Shown here piece after piece: positions 42,804 through 52,291 of a stretch of 64,000 nt of DNA; within the stretch, counting starts at the first letter, position 1; every line of letters starts with the position of its first letter. Under the pieces are notes generated by a model, which searched no databases, was not told the DNA's origin, and was given only the letters and a program-made list of their open reading frames with translations. The position numbers were made by a program, and so were the translations under genes. The stretch covers positions 3,286,001-3,350,000 of the forward strand of contig NC_031674.1 in the NCBI RefSeq assembly GCF_001640025.1, read 5' to 3'. The stretch is from Sugiyamaella lignohabitans. Taxonomy: Eukaryota; Ascomycota; Dipodascomycetes; Dipodascales; Trichomonascaceae.

Positions 42804-43721
42804 TCAACAGAAGATTTTGTTGTACACATGTTCAGAATGAGCACGTACAAGTGGAGGGATAAGTCGAGCCAATTGTGAATTCGGGATTAACCAGAGAATG
42901 AGATGTGTATAGGAAAACAACAGAATGTCCAACCGTCCGAGATCAGTACCACCATTGAGGTCGCCAAATATCGCCTGAGACTTATTCTTGGATAAGAGAC
43001 TCTCAAACACAGCTAAACATTCCTCAGCGCGGTCAAACACATCTGCTAATATATTGCTGTTCAGAGAATAGCCAGTGATGCGTGCTCGATATGAATTAGC
43101 TTCAGCGGTTAGCTCAGGATATTGCGGCTCCAGTTCTTGAATTAAACGGTAATTGACTTGATTGGATATAACCGAAAGTATCTGTGTCGGTAATTCTTTG
43201 CGTTCTTCTTCTAGAATATAAATAGATTCTTTGATAGCCAAATGTCGTGGATCCAGCATAGAAACTATCCAACAGCTCCGCAACCAGGTGTCTATTAAAG
43301 AACAATATACTTCTTCATTTGATGAAGAATTTCCCTTATCTTGGAGGTATTTTACCCTGCCAACTGGCTCGGATTTTGTGGATTGTGGTTTGATGTTGTT
43401 GATTTTATGACTGTTCTCAACAATAAAAGGCAGGGAATCCGTCGGCGATACGTGAACAGAAGACGCCGAGATAGTAATTTTATCAGATTCTGTTTTGTTT
43501 TGTTTATTTCTCAATTGAATCCAACTTTGTACCTCTAAACAATGGGGATCAGTACAAAGTCCATTTTCAGCGATGTTGTAAACGTAAACATGTGTCAGAC
43601 CTTTTGATACTGCCATGCCAGCATCGTTACCATTTAATGGCAACTTCGTGGGTTCGTTAACCTTTAGAGGAAAACTATCAAATACCTTTCGTACAGGTTC
43701 GGGTATAGTCCAAATTGACAT
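42804..43721 (-). CDS. SAM35: Sorting and assembly machinery subunit Sam35 (metaxin-like)
   Basis: Sam35 (Tob38/Tom38) is a peripheral subunit of the mitochondrial outer-membrane SAM complex and recognises the beta-signal of beta-barrel precursors. From ATG 43719-43721 the protein has 305 residues (S. cerevisiae 329). The start IPEPVRKVFDSFPLKVNEPT parallels the Sam35 N-terminus (PVKRIFDTFPLQTY), followed by VYVYNIAENGLCTDPHCLEVQ, where VYN and TDPxCL are shared. Downstream YCSLIDTWLRSCWIVSMLDP and LGRLDILLFSYTHLILWLIP match the GST-like metaxin fold. The open frame continues 13 codons upstream but only from a TTG. No membrane anchor is seen, as expected. Confidence 0.85.
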   Translation of the reverse strand: MSIWTIPEPVRKVFDSFPLKVNEPTKLPLNGNDAGMAVSKGLTHVYVYNIAENGLCTDPHCLEVQSWIQLRNKQNKTESDKITISASSVHVSPTDSLPFIVENSHKINNIKPQSTKSEPVGRVKYLQDKGNSSSNEEVYCSLIDTWLRSCWIVSMLDPRHLAIKESIYILEEERKELPTQILSVISNQVNYRLIQELEPQYPELTAEANSYRARITGYSLNSNILADVFDRAEECLAVFESLLSKNKSQAIFGDLNGGTDLGRLDILLFSYTHLILWLIPNSQLARLIPPLVRAHSEHVYNKIFC

Positions 43722-45267
43722 TATCTTAGCTGGGCTCTTTGGCAGTACCTTACCTAACAACTCTTTTCAAAACTCGGCGTACTGCACACTGCATATAATG
43801 GAATTTTCAAATTGCCGTCGATAAATGCATTCAGGCCCAAAATTAGCCCTGCATAGTATGACGCATGTCAAGTCCAGCTTGATTCCCAATGACAGTCTGG
43901 CTTTTTTCATACTTTTTTGAAAAAGACCCATGAAAAAAATAAAAGGAGGTCATGGATTTTCAATCTGCCACATTGCTTGTATCGTGTGTTGCGTGTTGCT
44001 CGGATTTCTTTTTCTCATTTCTTCCGATGGTCTCATCTGTTGGATCACTTGGAGATCCGAGGAAGTTTAAACTTGATGTACAATGAACTACACTATTTCG
44101 AACGAAACGAACGACCCCAAGGTTGTGAATTTTCCCAGCACCGTGAAGGCAGAGCCGATTACAGGAGAGTATGCAGACAAGACAACGTTTTTGTCGTTCA
44201 AATGGAAACTGTCGAGCCGAGTATCTTTCATGCAACAATTGGGCTCTGATTGGATATAACAGATGAGTCTGGCAAATCCAGAAAGCTATATGTAACATTC
44301 TAAACATGGCTGTATTAGAATTTCAGATAATTTCGGATTTGGCCCTGATGACAGTGTACAGAACTCCTAGTCACAAGGCCCCAGATGAAAGGTCATAATG
44401 GTATAATTTGAGGAGCGGGGGGAGGGGGGGCATACGCCCTGTTGATCTAGGGTGACTCTAAGTACATGTGGATCTACTACCCCGAACAATCTGGGTATAA
44501 ATTTTAGCGAGAAGGGCGATGAGTTCGACTTTGGATTTTGTTCTCCACCTTACGACGTTGATCTGGCCAACGTTCTTTGCAGATATCTCCCAATTTGCTC
44601 ATGTCGATCGATTTAGAATGCAGGTGTAGCTTCCATTGATACGCTGTGCCTTGCCTCTATTTGGCCAGATTGTGGGCAAATCCTAAACTTTAAAATGATA
44701 GTCCAACGTATCAGGCGGTTCGTTGGTCGACGAAGGGCGTTCTCATGTATTGCCAAGTCGCAACAGCAAAAAAATACATAAGTGGGCTCGCCGTTGGAGA
44801 AGCGCCAGAGATTGCTAAAATGGGATGTTCTTTGCAGAAGCAAAAATGGGGAGTGGTGGACCGCTGCTAAATATTAAGCCGTGGCTTTTTAATTACTATG
44901 GCTGGTTCACAAGAAGTATACTCTATCGGAATCGGAACTTCTTCTTGGCATTACATTACACTAGAGCTGCATTTACACATCTGATCTCTGAAGGCGTAGA
45001 AGATGCATGCTACCGAAGTAAATGGCTTAAGCTAGGGCACGAGCGGGGTTGATGCCAACTGATATGACCCTACTGTAGCTCTCCGTCCAGATGAGATGAA
45101 TTGCGTTAGAGTGAGTGGATCTTAGCTGTCCATCGAAACTCTGTGAGAATGAAAGAACCAACTTTACAAAACCTAAGCTCATAAAAAACTTAGTCCATGC
45201 GTTTTGGGGGTCTGTGCACATTAATGTTCATTTATTCTGGTCCCGAATTTTGCCGATACATACGTCC

Positions 45268-45307
45268 CGGAACAGGGGCAGTAGTCGTTCCGAATGCCCC
45301 TGTTCCG
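45268..45307. repeat. Perfect 13-bp inverted repeat upstream of CHO2
   Basis: Arms CGGAACAGGGGCA (45268-45280) and TGCCCCTGTTCCG (45295-45307) are exact reverse complements with a 14-nt spacer. The spacer repeats GTTCCGAA, so the half site GTTCCG occurs three times within 40 bp. It could form a stable hairpin or bind a dimeric factor. Confidence 0.8.
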
Positions 45308-45378
45308 AATTGTTGGCTAATCTGGCAAATGACAGCTGTTGGGTGAGATCTGCAAAACGTCACATATCAAAGTATTCG

Positions 45379-45384
45379 CACGTG
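45379..45384. promoter_or_regulatory. CACGTG E-box upstream of CHO2
   Basis: A perfect bHLH core (CACGTGAC context) 412 bp upstream of the CHO2 start. bHLH factors such as Cbf1, Pho4 or Ino2/Ino4-type proteins recognise it. Confidence 0.35.
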
Positions 45385-45623
45385 ACCTCAAATTGTAGAG
45401 GTAAAACAGGCTGCCTAATCCTGAAAATTTGTAAAGAAACTTGAAAACTTTCATCCTGAGATACCCCATGGGAACTTGGGGTCTTGGTTTGATCGAGATA
45501 GAACGTCTTCCTACCTACAAGACCGTTAGCTAAGCGCCGCGGGCCGCATTTACTGAGGCTTTTTAGCTTGATATGTGCATGTTGAATACATAATTGTGCA
45601 TGGAGCAGCGGGGATTAATGTAG

Positions 45624-45632
45624 CATGTGAAA
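45624..45632 (+). promoter_or_regulatory. UAS-INO (ICRE)-like element in the CHO2 promoter
   Basis: CATGTGAAA is the core of the inositol/choline response element bound by Ino2/Ino4 at phospholipid genes, including CHO2, in S. cerevisiae. It sits 164 bp before the CHO2 ATG, a typical distance. Presence of the factors in this species is not shown here. Confidence 0.5.
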
Positions 45633-45795
45633 CTTCGAACAAACGAACAGATCAAGATACTTAAGGAAAGAACAGCGAGACTTGACTTCTATCAGCACTC
45701 TAACAAAAGGACTGAGATTGGCTCGAGGACAGTAGCCGTTAAAAGTTTATCACTGATATTCCGCTCTTGGAAATTGTGTTGATATACTGACCGAC

Positions 45796-48729
45796 ATGAG
45801 TGGAAACCTTGGTTCCGAGACCAGCCAGATAGTGGCAGATTCCCACGCAGGGGTCGATGACTCGCCTCAATTAACGAAGAGAAATGTTGGAGCAAAGAAA
45901 GATACTGAGCCCCAAAATAAAACGAAATCTGATAAATTAAATGGTAGTTCAACGATCTCTTTGTCTGAAGAAGAAAAAAAACCTCTGTCTTCACAGATCT
46001 ATGGCCGAACGCCTTCTGGTCAAGTATTTCCCGTTCCCGAGACTCATGATATGGTTCGTAACCTACTGGACCCTAGATTAAAGAAGTCATTATCTGAATT
46101 GGCCATTGTATCGATTCTGTTGTCCTATGTGGTTCTTTACTTCTGGCTTCCAGCCAAGGCACGCCCCTGGGTCTTCTTCTTCATGTTTGCTTTCTGGAGA
46201 GCTGCTTATAATGCTGGTATCGGTTGGCTACTCTCTGAACAGTCAAATCATAAGACTTTGACTCGATGGGCTCAAGATTTAAATCTATTCGACAAAGAGA
46301 AAAGCGGTAATTCCACTCTTCATCAATTGATTAAACGAGATTTGTCTGTGAAATTTACCAATGATCCCGTTTATGACTTCTACAAGGTCCCTCTCGAATA
46401 CAACACCTGGTTGGTGTTTCGTAACTTCGTTGATCTCGTATTGATGAGTGATTTTACCTGTTATATGTTGCTGGCATTCAGCTGTGCATCTTCTACGAGT
46501 CATTCGTGGATTGTAGTAATTGGTAGATGGACGGCCGGAATAATTCTGTTCCTGTTCAATCTGTGGGTGAAATTGGATGCTCATAGAGTTGTTAAAGACT
46601 ATGCCTGGTATTGGGGTGACTTCTTCTTCCTTGAAGATGTCAATCTTACATTTGACGGTGTATTTGAAATGGCCCCTCACCCTATGTACTCAATTGGATA
46701 TGCTGGTTTCTATGGAATCTCACTTATGGCAGCATCGTATACTCTTTTCTTTGCTTCTGTATTAGCGCATGCTGCTCAGTTTGCATTTCTGATTATTGTG
46801 GAAAACCCACACATTGAGAAAACTTACAATCCGCCTGTTCCAGTTGCGAAACGAGACGGAACTCGCCGTAGTTCTCGCAAATCAAGAACCAGCATCAATG
46901 GAAGTGGAAATATCACTACCGGGATCGACAGTGCTTCTCTTCCTGCTACTGCTATTGAAGATGACCACGATGTAAACTCTGCCTCTGCCAATCATCATGT
47001 TGTTAGTGAAGAGGATCTGTATTCTAAACCACGTTCGAAGGCTCTCCTTGTGTTCTACGAGTTTAATATAACACGATCGTCTGATATTTTACTCGTTCTT
47101 CTCACATTATATGCTTCTTCATTGTACTTCACTCCCAACAACTACTTCTGGTACACTGTCACATTTACATCGGCTTTATTCTGGCGATTGTTCCATAATG
47201 CTGGTTTGGGATATCTCCTTCGTAAACAGAGTGAGAGCAAGTATTGGACCCGTATTTTCCTCAAGTTTGGTCTGACTCCTCTGGATGCCTATGAGCAATG
47301 GCAGGTTATATACAACTTCAGTACAGTTATGTCATATGTTAGTTTTATTGTTGTTTGCCTTCGTCAGTGGTCCTCGCCAGTTGACATCCCGTTCTGGCCT
47401 TTCAGATATATCCTCGGTATTATGCTTATCATCCTACAAATGTGGACTTCGTTTTCTATTTACGAATCTCTAGGAGAGTATGGTTGGTTTTTTGGGGACT
47501 TTTTCTATACAAAGCTATCTCAAAAGTTGACCTACTCGGGTATTTACAGATATCTCAATAACCCCGAGAGACTATTTGGCATTGCAGGAGTATGGGGTAT
47601 GGCTCTTCTTTCTAACTCATCTTCTGTGACGTTTTTGGCCTTCATTTGGACCTTTGGCGGTATTGCATTTATCAGATTTGTGGAACAACCACATATGCAA
47701 AAGTTATATGGTAGTCAAATCAGGCGTGAGGCAGGTGTTACCAAAACCATTCGACAGGCTACTAAACTGGCAGCTCCACAATTTGAAAGTAGAGTTAACC
47801 ATTTCCAGGGTTCATTCGATAAGGTTATTTCAGATACAAAGCTAGCAGTTGAAGGATTCCTAAATCAAGCAAAGCCCCGTATCTCGGGCGTAAAGGGTGT
47901 CGTTGAAGATACAAAAGTTTTACTGAAGCAATATCCTGCTAGAATGACCATTGTACGTGTCTCCGATGACATTCATGTGGATACCTCTTTGTATTCATTA
48001 ACTATATCTGGCGCCACCGGTGGATTAAATCATATTCCCGGATCTTCCAGTATTAATCAAGACAACAATCCTATTGCCCGGTTTGAGTATGGTACACCGC
48101 TAACGGTCTCGTGGACTGCCGACCCTAAACATTCAAATAAAGATTGGATCGGCTTGTATCGTCTGACTGACAATACCCATCCAGAAGTCACTCGTGTTTC
48201 GAGTGCCGGTAGATGGTCTGCCGTGGACAAGTCCGGCTATTTGGACCACACAGATTCTATTATAGAGGACAATTTCGATCACGGTAAGGTGGTTTTCTCT
48301 GGCAATACGCTGTTCTGGCAGAAGGGCGTCTATGAGTTCAGATATCACCATGATGGTAAGCATAATGTTATGGCATGCTCTCCACCTTTCGAAATTGTGG
48401 CTACTCCGGAGTCAATTGTAGATGATGGCGATGGTGGAAATAGTATCGAACGTACTGCTGAAGGTTTGTTAAAGCTTGTGAGAAGATGCTATGAAGACAG
48501 TAATCTCGAGGCGCCTGAAGATATCGATGATAGTTTGATGTTGACAGATAACTCACCTGTCGTGGCTAGAATTGCCTATGGAATCAAGGAAGTATATGGT
48601 GTTGAACTGGCTCCAGCTGTTATAGTTGCTGACGATGATGTGCGCGAGTTGGCTACCAGATTGCGCAAAGTCAATATTGCTTTGCGCCCGTTCGTCACAG
48701 CTACTTCATCACCTCCATCTGAGCCATGA
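45796..48729 (+). CDS. CHO2: Phosphatidylethanolamine N-methyltransferase Cho2
   Basis: Cho2 performs the first, PE-to-monomethyl-PE, methylation of the de novo phosphatidylcholine pathway in the ER membrane using S-adenosylmethionine. The 977-residue protein (S. cerevisiae 869) has a hydrophilic N-terminus, then two tandem methyltransferase-like membrane modules. The first contains FAFWRAAYNAGIGWLLSEQS, the KDYAWYWGDFFF segment and MAPHPMYSIGYAGFYGIS; the second LFWRLFHNAGLGYLLRKQSE, LGEYGWFFGDFFY and YRYLNNPERLFGIAGVWGMA. About ten membrane helices are visible. The soluble C-terminal region has FEYGTPLTVSWTADPKHSNK then DWIGLYRLTD, a family-specific domain. A UAS-INO-like element and an E-box lie upstream. 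MTR3 and then the glycerophosphodiester permease GIT1 follow. Confidence 0.96.
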   Translation: MSGNLGSETSQIVADSHAGVDDSPQLTKRNVGAKKDTEPQNKTKSDKLNGSSTISLSEEEKKPLSSQIYGRTPSGQVFPVPETHDMVRNLLDPRLKKSLSELAIVSILLSYVVLYFWLPAKARPWVFFFMFAFWRAAYNAGIGWLLSEQSNHKTLTRWAQDLNLFDKEKSGNSTLHQLIKRDLSVKFTNDPVYDFYKVPLEYNTWLVFRNFVDLVLMSDFTCYMLLAFSCASSTSHSWIVVIGRWTAGIILFLFNLWVKLDAHRVVKDYAWYWGDFFFLEDVNLTFDGVFEMAPHPMYSIGYAGFYGISLMAASYTLFFASVLAHAAQFAFLIIVENPHIEKTYNPPVPVAKRDGTRRSSRKSRTSINGSGNITTGIDSASLPATAIEDDHDVNSASANHHVVSEEDLYSKPRSKALLVFYEFNITRSSDILLVLLTLYASSLYFTPNNYFWYTVTFTSALFWRLFHNAGLGYLLRKQSESKYWTRIFLKFGLTPLDAYEQWQVIYNFSTVMSYVSFIVVCLRQWSSPVDIPFWPFRYILGIMLIILQMWTSFSIYESLGEYGWFFGDFFYTKLSQKLTYSGIYRYLNNPERLFGIAGVWGMALLSNSSSVTFLAFIWTFGGIAFIRFVEQPHMQKLYGSQIRREAGVTKTIRQATKLAAPQFESRVNHFQGSFDKVISDTKLAVEGFLNQAKPRISGVKGVVEDTKVLLKQYPARMTIVRVSDDIHVDTSLYSLTISGATGGLNHIPGSSSINQDNNPIARFEYGTPLTVSWTADPKHSNKDWIGLYRLTDNTHPEVTRVSSAGRWSAVDKSGYLDHTDSIIEDNFDHGKVVFSGNTLFWQKGVYEFRYHHDGKHNVMACSPPFEIVATPESIVDDGDGGNSIERTAEGLLKLVRRCYEDSNLEAPEDIDDSLMLTDNSPVVARIAYGIKEVYGVELAPAVIVADDDVRELATRLRKVNIALRPFVTATSSPPSEP

Positions 48730-48865
48730 TTTATAGTAAGTTTACGTATAGGGTCTTCCCAAAACTGCATAGATGACTGCGAATTATAGAGTGTGCCTGG
48801 GAATCTACTTGGGCAAAAATTAAAAAATAGATGTGTTAATAATAAATAACTGATTTATTCTCTTT

Positions 48866-49684
48866 TTATTTAGAATTTGAAGCTTCCTGTTCCTTATCAT
48901 GAAACTCTTGAAGTATAACGCCGTTAAATAGTGTTCTAATTTGGCAAGCAGCTTCCTTTGCAGATTCAGTCAGGGTCGTCAAATTTTTACTGGTGATGTT
49001 CTCTCCATCAAGCCACATTCCAACAATGTTACTTTCGTCTTGACCAGTCATGAAACTAAGAACCCCTTCGATGTCTTCTGATTCTCGTGGGGTCTCTGGA
49101 TCAAAGTACAAACTTTCCCCATTCTCATTTCGACTCAACAGTACTGAAGCAGAGGTGACTATATCGTAGAGAGCAATGCCAGCATCCACAAGGGCAAGAC
49201 TGGCGACATTAGTAGCCGCAGCCAGTAATGACTTGAAGTTTCTATTTTCGAGATCAGCCGAAATGACTGTGATCATAATATTAATGCAACTTTTAGGGTA
49301 CTGAGTTAAGATAATACCGGGAGTAATTGATGTTTGTACAAATGAAGTGATATCTTTTTCAATCGACGCAGATTTATCGTTGGATGCATCCTGTCCTAAG
49401 CTGGGCAATTTGGCTTCTACTAATAAATCCGCTTGTTGTGTAAATGATCCCCTTATTGGCTTGGGTCCGTAAACTGAGCATTGTAACTTGATATCTTCCA
49501 CCTCGAGGTAGGCAGAACCACTGGCATTGGCTACTACACTCTGTTTAATAAATATTGGTCTAATTGTGCGCGTTCGGGCAATAGTAGTCTCTTTTGACCC
49601 TGAGGACCCTTCATCTTCCTTGAATTGTAGAGGTATCGTATCTACTGGTGGGAGCACTCGTCTTCTATCTTGTAAGACACTCAT
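48866..49684 (-). CDS. MTR3: Exosome core subunit Mtr3 (RNase PH fold)
   Basis: Mtr3 is one of six RNase PH-like ring subunits of the RNA exosome; it is catalytically inactive in yeast and acts structurally in nuclear and cytoplasmic RNA decay and processing. From ATG 49682-49684 it has 272 residues (S. cerevisiae 250). The start MSVLQDRRRVLPP parallels NVQDRRRLLGP; further matches are SAYLEVEDIKLQCSVYGPKP followed by IRGSFTQQADL, TQYPKSCINIMITV and VASLALVDAGIALYDIVT. An in-frame ATG at 49741 would add 19 residues, but the downstream start aligns with the family. It is convergent with CHO2 (about 136 bp between stops). Confidence 0.93.
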   Translation of the reverse strand: MSVLQDRRRVLPPVDTIPLQFKEDEGSSGSKETTIARTRTIRPIFIKQSVVANASGSAYLEVEDIKLQCSVYGPKPIRGSFTQQADLLVEAKLPSLGQDASNDKSASIEKDITSFVQTSITPGIILTQYPKSCINIMITVISADLENRNFKSLLAAATNVASLALVDAGIALYDIVTSASVLLSRNENGESLYFDPETPRESEDIEGVLSFMTGQDESNIVGMWLDGENITSKNLTTLTESAKEAACQIRTLFNGVILQEFHDKEQEASNSK

Positions 49685-50095
49685 CTTTTTTGGAGGGCAA
49701 TGGGATCTAAATGTCTTCAAACTACAAATAATTATATGCATGTAAACTTTGTGAAGATTCGGATCAGAATGTGCGGCGTAGCTGGGTCTCTGAGAATATA
49801 CAGTAGTATATCAGGTCGCTCGCTACGCTACCATCATTGGTGTTCTAGAAACAGTTGTCAATCTTCGATTAGCTCAACTTTCAGAATTTTCCGACTCTTG
49901 CACTCAAGTTATTCAATAATTCGCGTGCTAGCCGTAGTATGAGATTTGCCCAAACTTTCTACCTCTGTATGCGTTAACACATGCAACGCAGATGAACGAA
50001 GATAAGCACTTGAACAAACCATTAAAATTACTAGATACTATTACTAAACTTTTAAATACCAGATTAAACAGACATGACTAAACGGAATGAGTAGA
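49685..50095. other. Intergenic region, MTR3 promoter and GIT1 3' flank
   Basis: About 410 bp. Both neighbours are on the minus strand. No repeats or ORFs of note. Confidence 0.5.
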
Positions 50096-51739
50096 TTATT
50101 TAGTGTCGTGACCATCACCAACAGCAATTTCTTGCTCGATAACAGAGTCATCTTCACCAATTTGACCATCCCATCCTTGAGACCTAAGATAAGCAGCAAA
50201 ACGACGGTCCTCAGCACCAAGATCCTCATCGTTAAGATGAGGAATGAAGAAGTATACAATGACAATACCGCATAAACCAATAATGGCGGCAATGATGAAA
50301 GTCCACTTTTGACCCAAATTAGTCTGAATAGGGGTGAAAACCTCAGTACCAATAGCGGCACCAGCTTTACCAACGGCAGCGGAAAGTCCATAACAAGTAC
50401 CACGAACACCAGTGGCATAACTCTCACTTGAGACAAGTCCCATCATATCACCAGGACCCAAGTTACCGAAACTGTTCATCAATCCGTAGAAGACTATGAA
50501 AAGAGCGGTGATCTTAGAGATCTTCTCAAAGGCACATCCGATAACAAGACCGAAAACAAGGTATCCAGCAAAACCAATCATAGCAGTGTACTTTCTACCG
50601 ATCTTTTCACACAAGTAAGCACCAACAAAGACACCAGGAAGGGCGATGATTCCCAAGAGCAAAGTCCATTCGATGGTTCTCTTGATGTCAGTGGACTCGG
50701 TGACATTGGCAATAATGGTACCGGAGAAGATACCATTGGGGAAAGTGACGAAGTCATAAAAGAACCAAGCACCACAAGTACCGATAAGACGAGGCCAGTA
50801 GTATTTGAGGACCAACAAGTAGGGGACCTTCTTCTTCATAGCACCCTTCTTGTAAAGTTCAGATGTGGTCATTCTAAGACGGAAGTAGAAGACACTGAGA
50901 GGCCAAATACAACCAATACCGAAACAAACTCTCCAAATGGTACTGAGATGAGCTTCACCACCAGCAGCGGACCAAACAATCAAGAAAATAATCAAACAGA
51001 AGGGACCACCAAATGACAACGGGAAATTGGTGACCATGACGAAAGTAGCACCTCTTCTCTTGACTTGTTGATTCGAAGCTTCAGATGCAGAGACGGAGGA
51101 AGCAGGATATTCACCACCAGAACCAACACCTACAATACCTCTGGCAACAGTAAGCATCCAGAACATACCTTGGGTAGTAGTACCATGGGCAGCAGTACCT
51201 AAAATACCACCAACAACAAGCATCAAAGTAGTGAGAATAATAGCAGCCTTTCTTCCCATCCAGTCACAAGTCAAACCAATACCAATTTGACCAATAATCT
51301 CACCTACGAGCAAAGCGTTGGAAACTCTGGTCTTGACAGCTGAAGTATACACCTTGGAACCATACTTGGCAGTGAAGATAAGATTGGAAGCAGTCATAAG
51401 ATTATTCTGATAGCCATCTGAAATAAGGGCGAAGCCAGCACAAATGATGGTGAAGATAGCACCCCATGACTTTTTAATGTGAGCGTCAGGGACGTCGTTG
51501 AAGGCAATCTGATCTTTGTCATATGAATCTACTTCAGTTTCATTCTATTGTAGTTAGTTCAGAACTTCTCTCAAAAATCCTCGTCGTTAGGCGCTTATAT
51601 TTCTTTAGTCCTGTTAACTGCAAGGTCCAGGTCCTGATTCCGTATCAAGTAAGCCTAAAACAAGCACTAAAACAATGCATACCTTAGAGTACTTCTCACT
51701 AGCAACGACTGACTTATAAGCAGCCGAGTCGATAGTCAT
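50096..51739 (-). CDS. GIT1: Glycerophosphodiester permease Git1 (MFS), two exons
   Basis: Git1 is a plasma-membrane H+ symporter of the phosphate:H+ MFS family that imports glycerophosphoinositol and glycerophosphocholine as phosphate and inositol/choline sources. Minus-strand exons 51683-51739 and 50096-51544 give 501 residues (S. cerevisiae 518). The 138-bp intron (donor GTATGC, branch ACTAAC) separates MTIDSAAYKSVVASEKYSK from the transporter; without it the protein would lose helix 1 (AIFTIICAGFALISDGYQNN). Strong matches include HGTTTQGMFWMLTVARGIVG, VGSGGEYPASSVSA, WFFYDFVTFPNGIFSGTII and FYGLMNSFGNLGPGDMMG. Twelve membrane segments are present. Codon use is very biased (ACC, ATC, TTC, AAG), suggesting strong expression. 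Upstream CACGTG and CACGTT sites fit Pho4-type control. Confidence 0.96.
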
Positions 51740-51804
51740 CTTTGATGGTAGCGGGATATGCTCTTTTCCTTAAAGACTGAATAAATTTTAACTCGGGCCA
51801 TCTC

Positions 51805-51814
51805 TATTTATATA
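51805..51814 (-). promoter_or_regulatory. GIT1 TATA box
   Basis: Reads TATATAAATA on the minus strand, a consensus TATAWAWR element 66 bp before the GIT1 start codon. Confidence 0.6.
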
Positions 51815-51972
51815 TCATGAGAGGTTGATTCCTACGCGACTATCACTCTGCGATAACCTTCAACCGAAATGCATAAGGTCATGCAGCTGAGAGACAGATT
51901 CTCATTTTATTCAGTTTCCTGCATAGGAAGGTGGGTAACAGACGAGAATGGGCACGAGGTAATAGATGGTGC

Positions 51973-51994
51973 CGTGCCTGCAGCATCAGGCACG
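51973..51994. promoter_or_regulatory. Inverted repeat with Pho4-like half site, GIT1 promoter
   Basis: CGTGCCTG and CAGGCACG are perfect 8-bp reverse complements with a 6-nt spacer; the right arm runs into CACGTTT (51991-51997), a low-affinity Pho4-type motif. It lies about 235-255 bp upstream of the GIT1 start. Confidence 0.45.
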
Positions 51995-52285
51995 TTTGGA
52001 CAGGGGTACCTAAGAAAATGTCTTGGAAGCGATGAGCAGCAGTCAAGCCAAGCCAAAGACAAGTGCAGACTTGCACAGTGTCACTTGGCATTCTGTAACT
52101 TCACGATTAATCACTGGGGATATACCGTTAAGCTTCCACAATTTCAACGGACCAGTCACCTTTAGTATCTCCTATTCCAGTACTGTTGACGAAGATCGCA
52201 TGGGGGTGACAAAGTTTAAAAGATAGAGTTCGTGTTGCATGGGAATGAAATAAATTTAACAGCCGCAAATCAATCTCTACCCCGC

Positions 52286-52291
52286 CACGTG
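52286..52291. promoter_or_regulatory. CACGTG motif in GIT1 upstream region
   Basis: A perfect bHLH core 547 bp upstream of GIT1. In S. cerevisiae GIT1 is induced by phosphate starvation through Pho4, which binds this core. Confidence 0.4.

Larger units (their letters stand above)
43722..45795. promoter_or_regulatory. Long divergent region between SAM35 and CHO2
   Basis: About 2.1 kb. Several 60-115-codon ORFs occur on both strands, overlapping and without family features, so I treat them as chance. Notable DNA elements are a G-rich run (44416-44430), a perfect 13-bp inverted repeat (45268-45307), an E-box CACGTG (45379-45384) and a UAS-INO-like element (45624-45632), the last three grouped within 530 bp of the CHO2 ATG. 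Confidence 0.55.

Noticed and set aside
44416..44430. G-run as a G-quadruplex
   Set aside because: Only two G-runs occur, so a stable intramolecular quadruplex is not assured; left as a note in the intergenic entry.
43917..45444. Overlapping 65-115-codon ORFs on both strands upstream of CHO2
   Set aside because: None has a recognisable motif or good start context; they overlap each other in conflicting frames.
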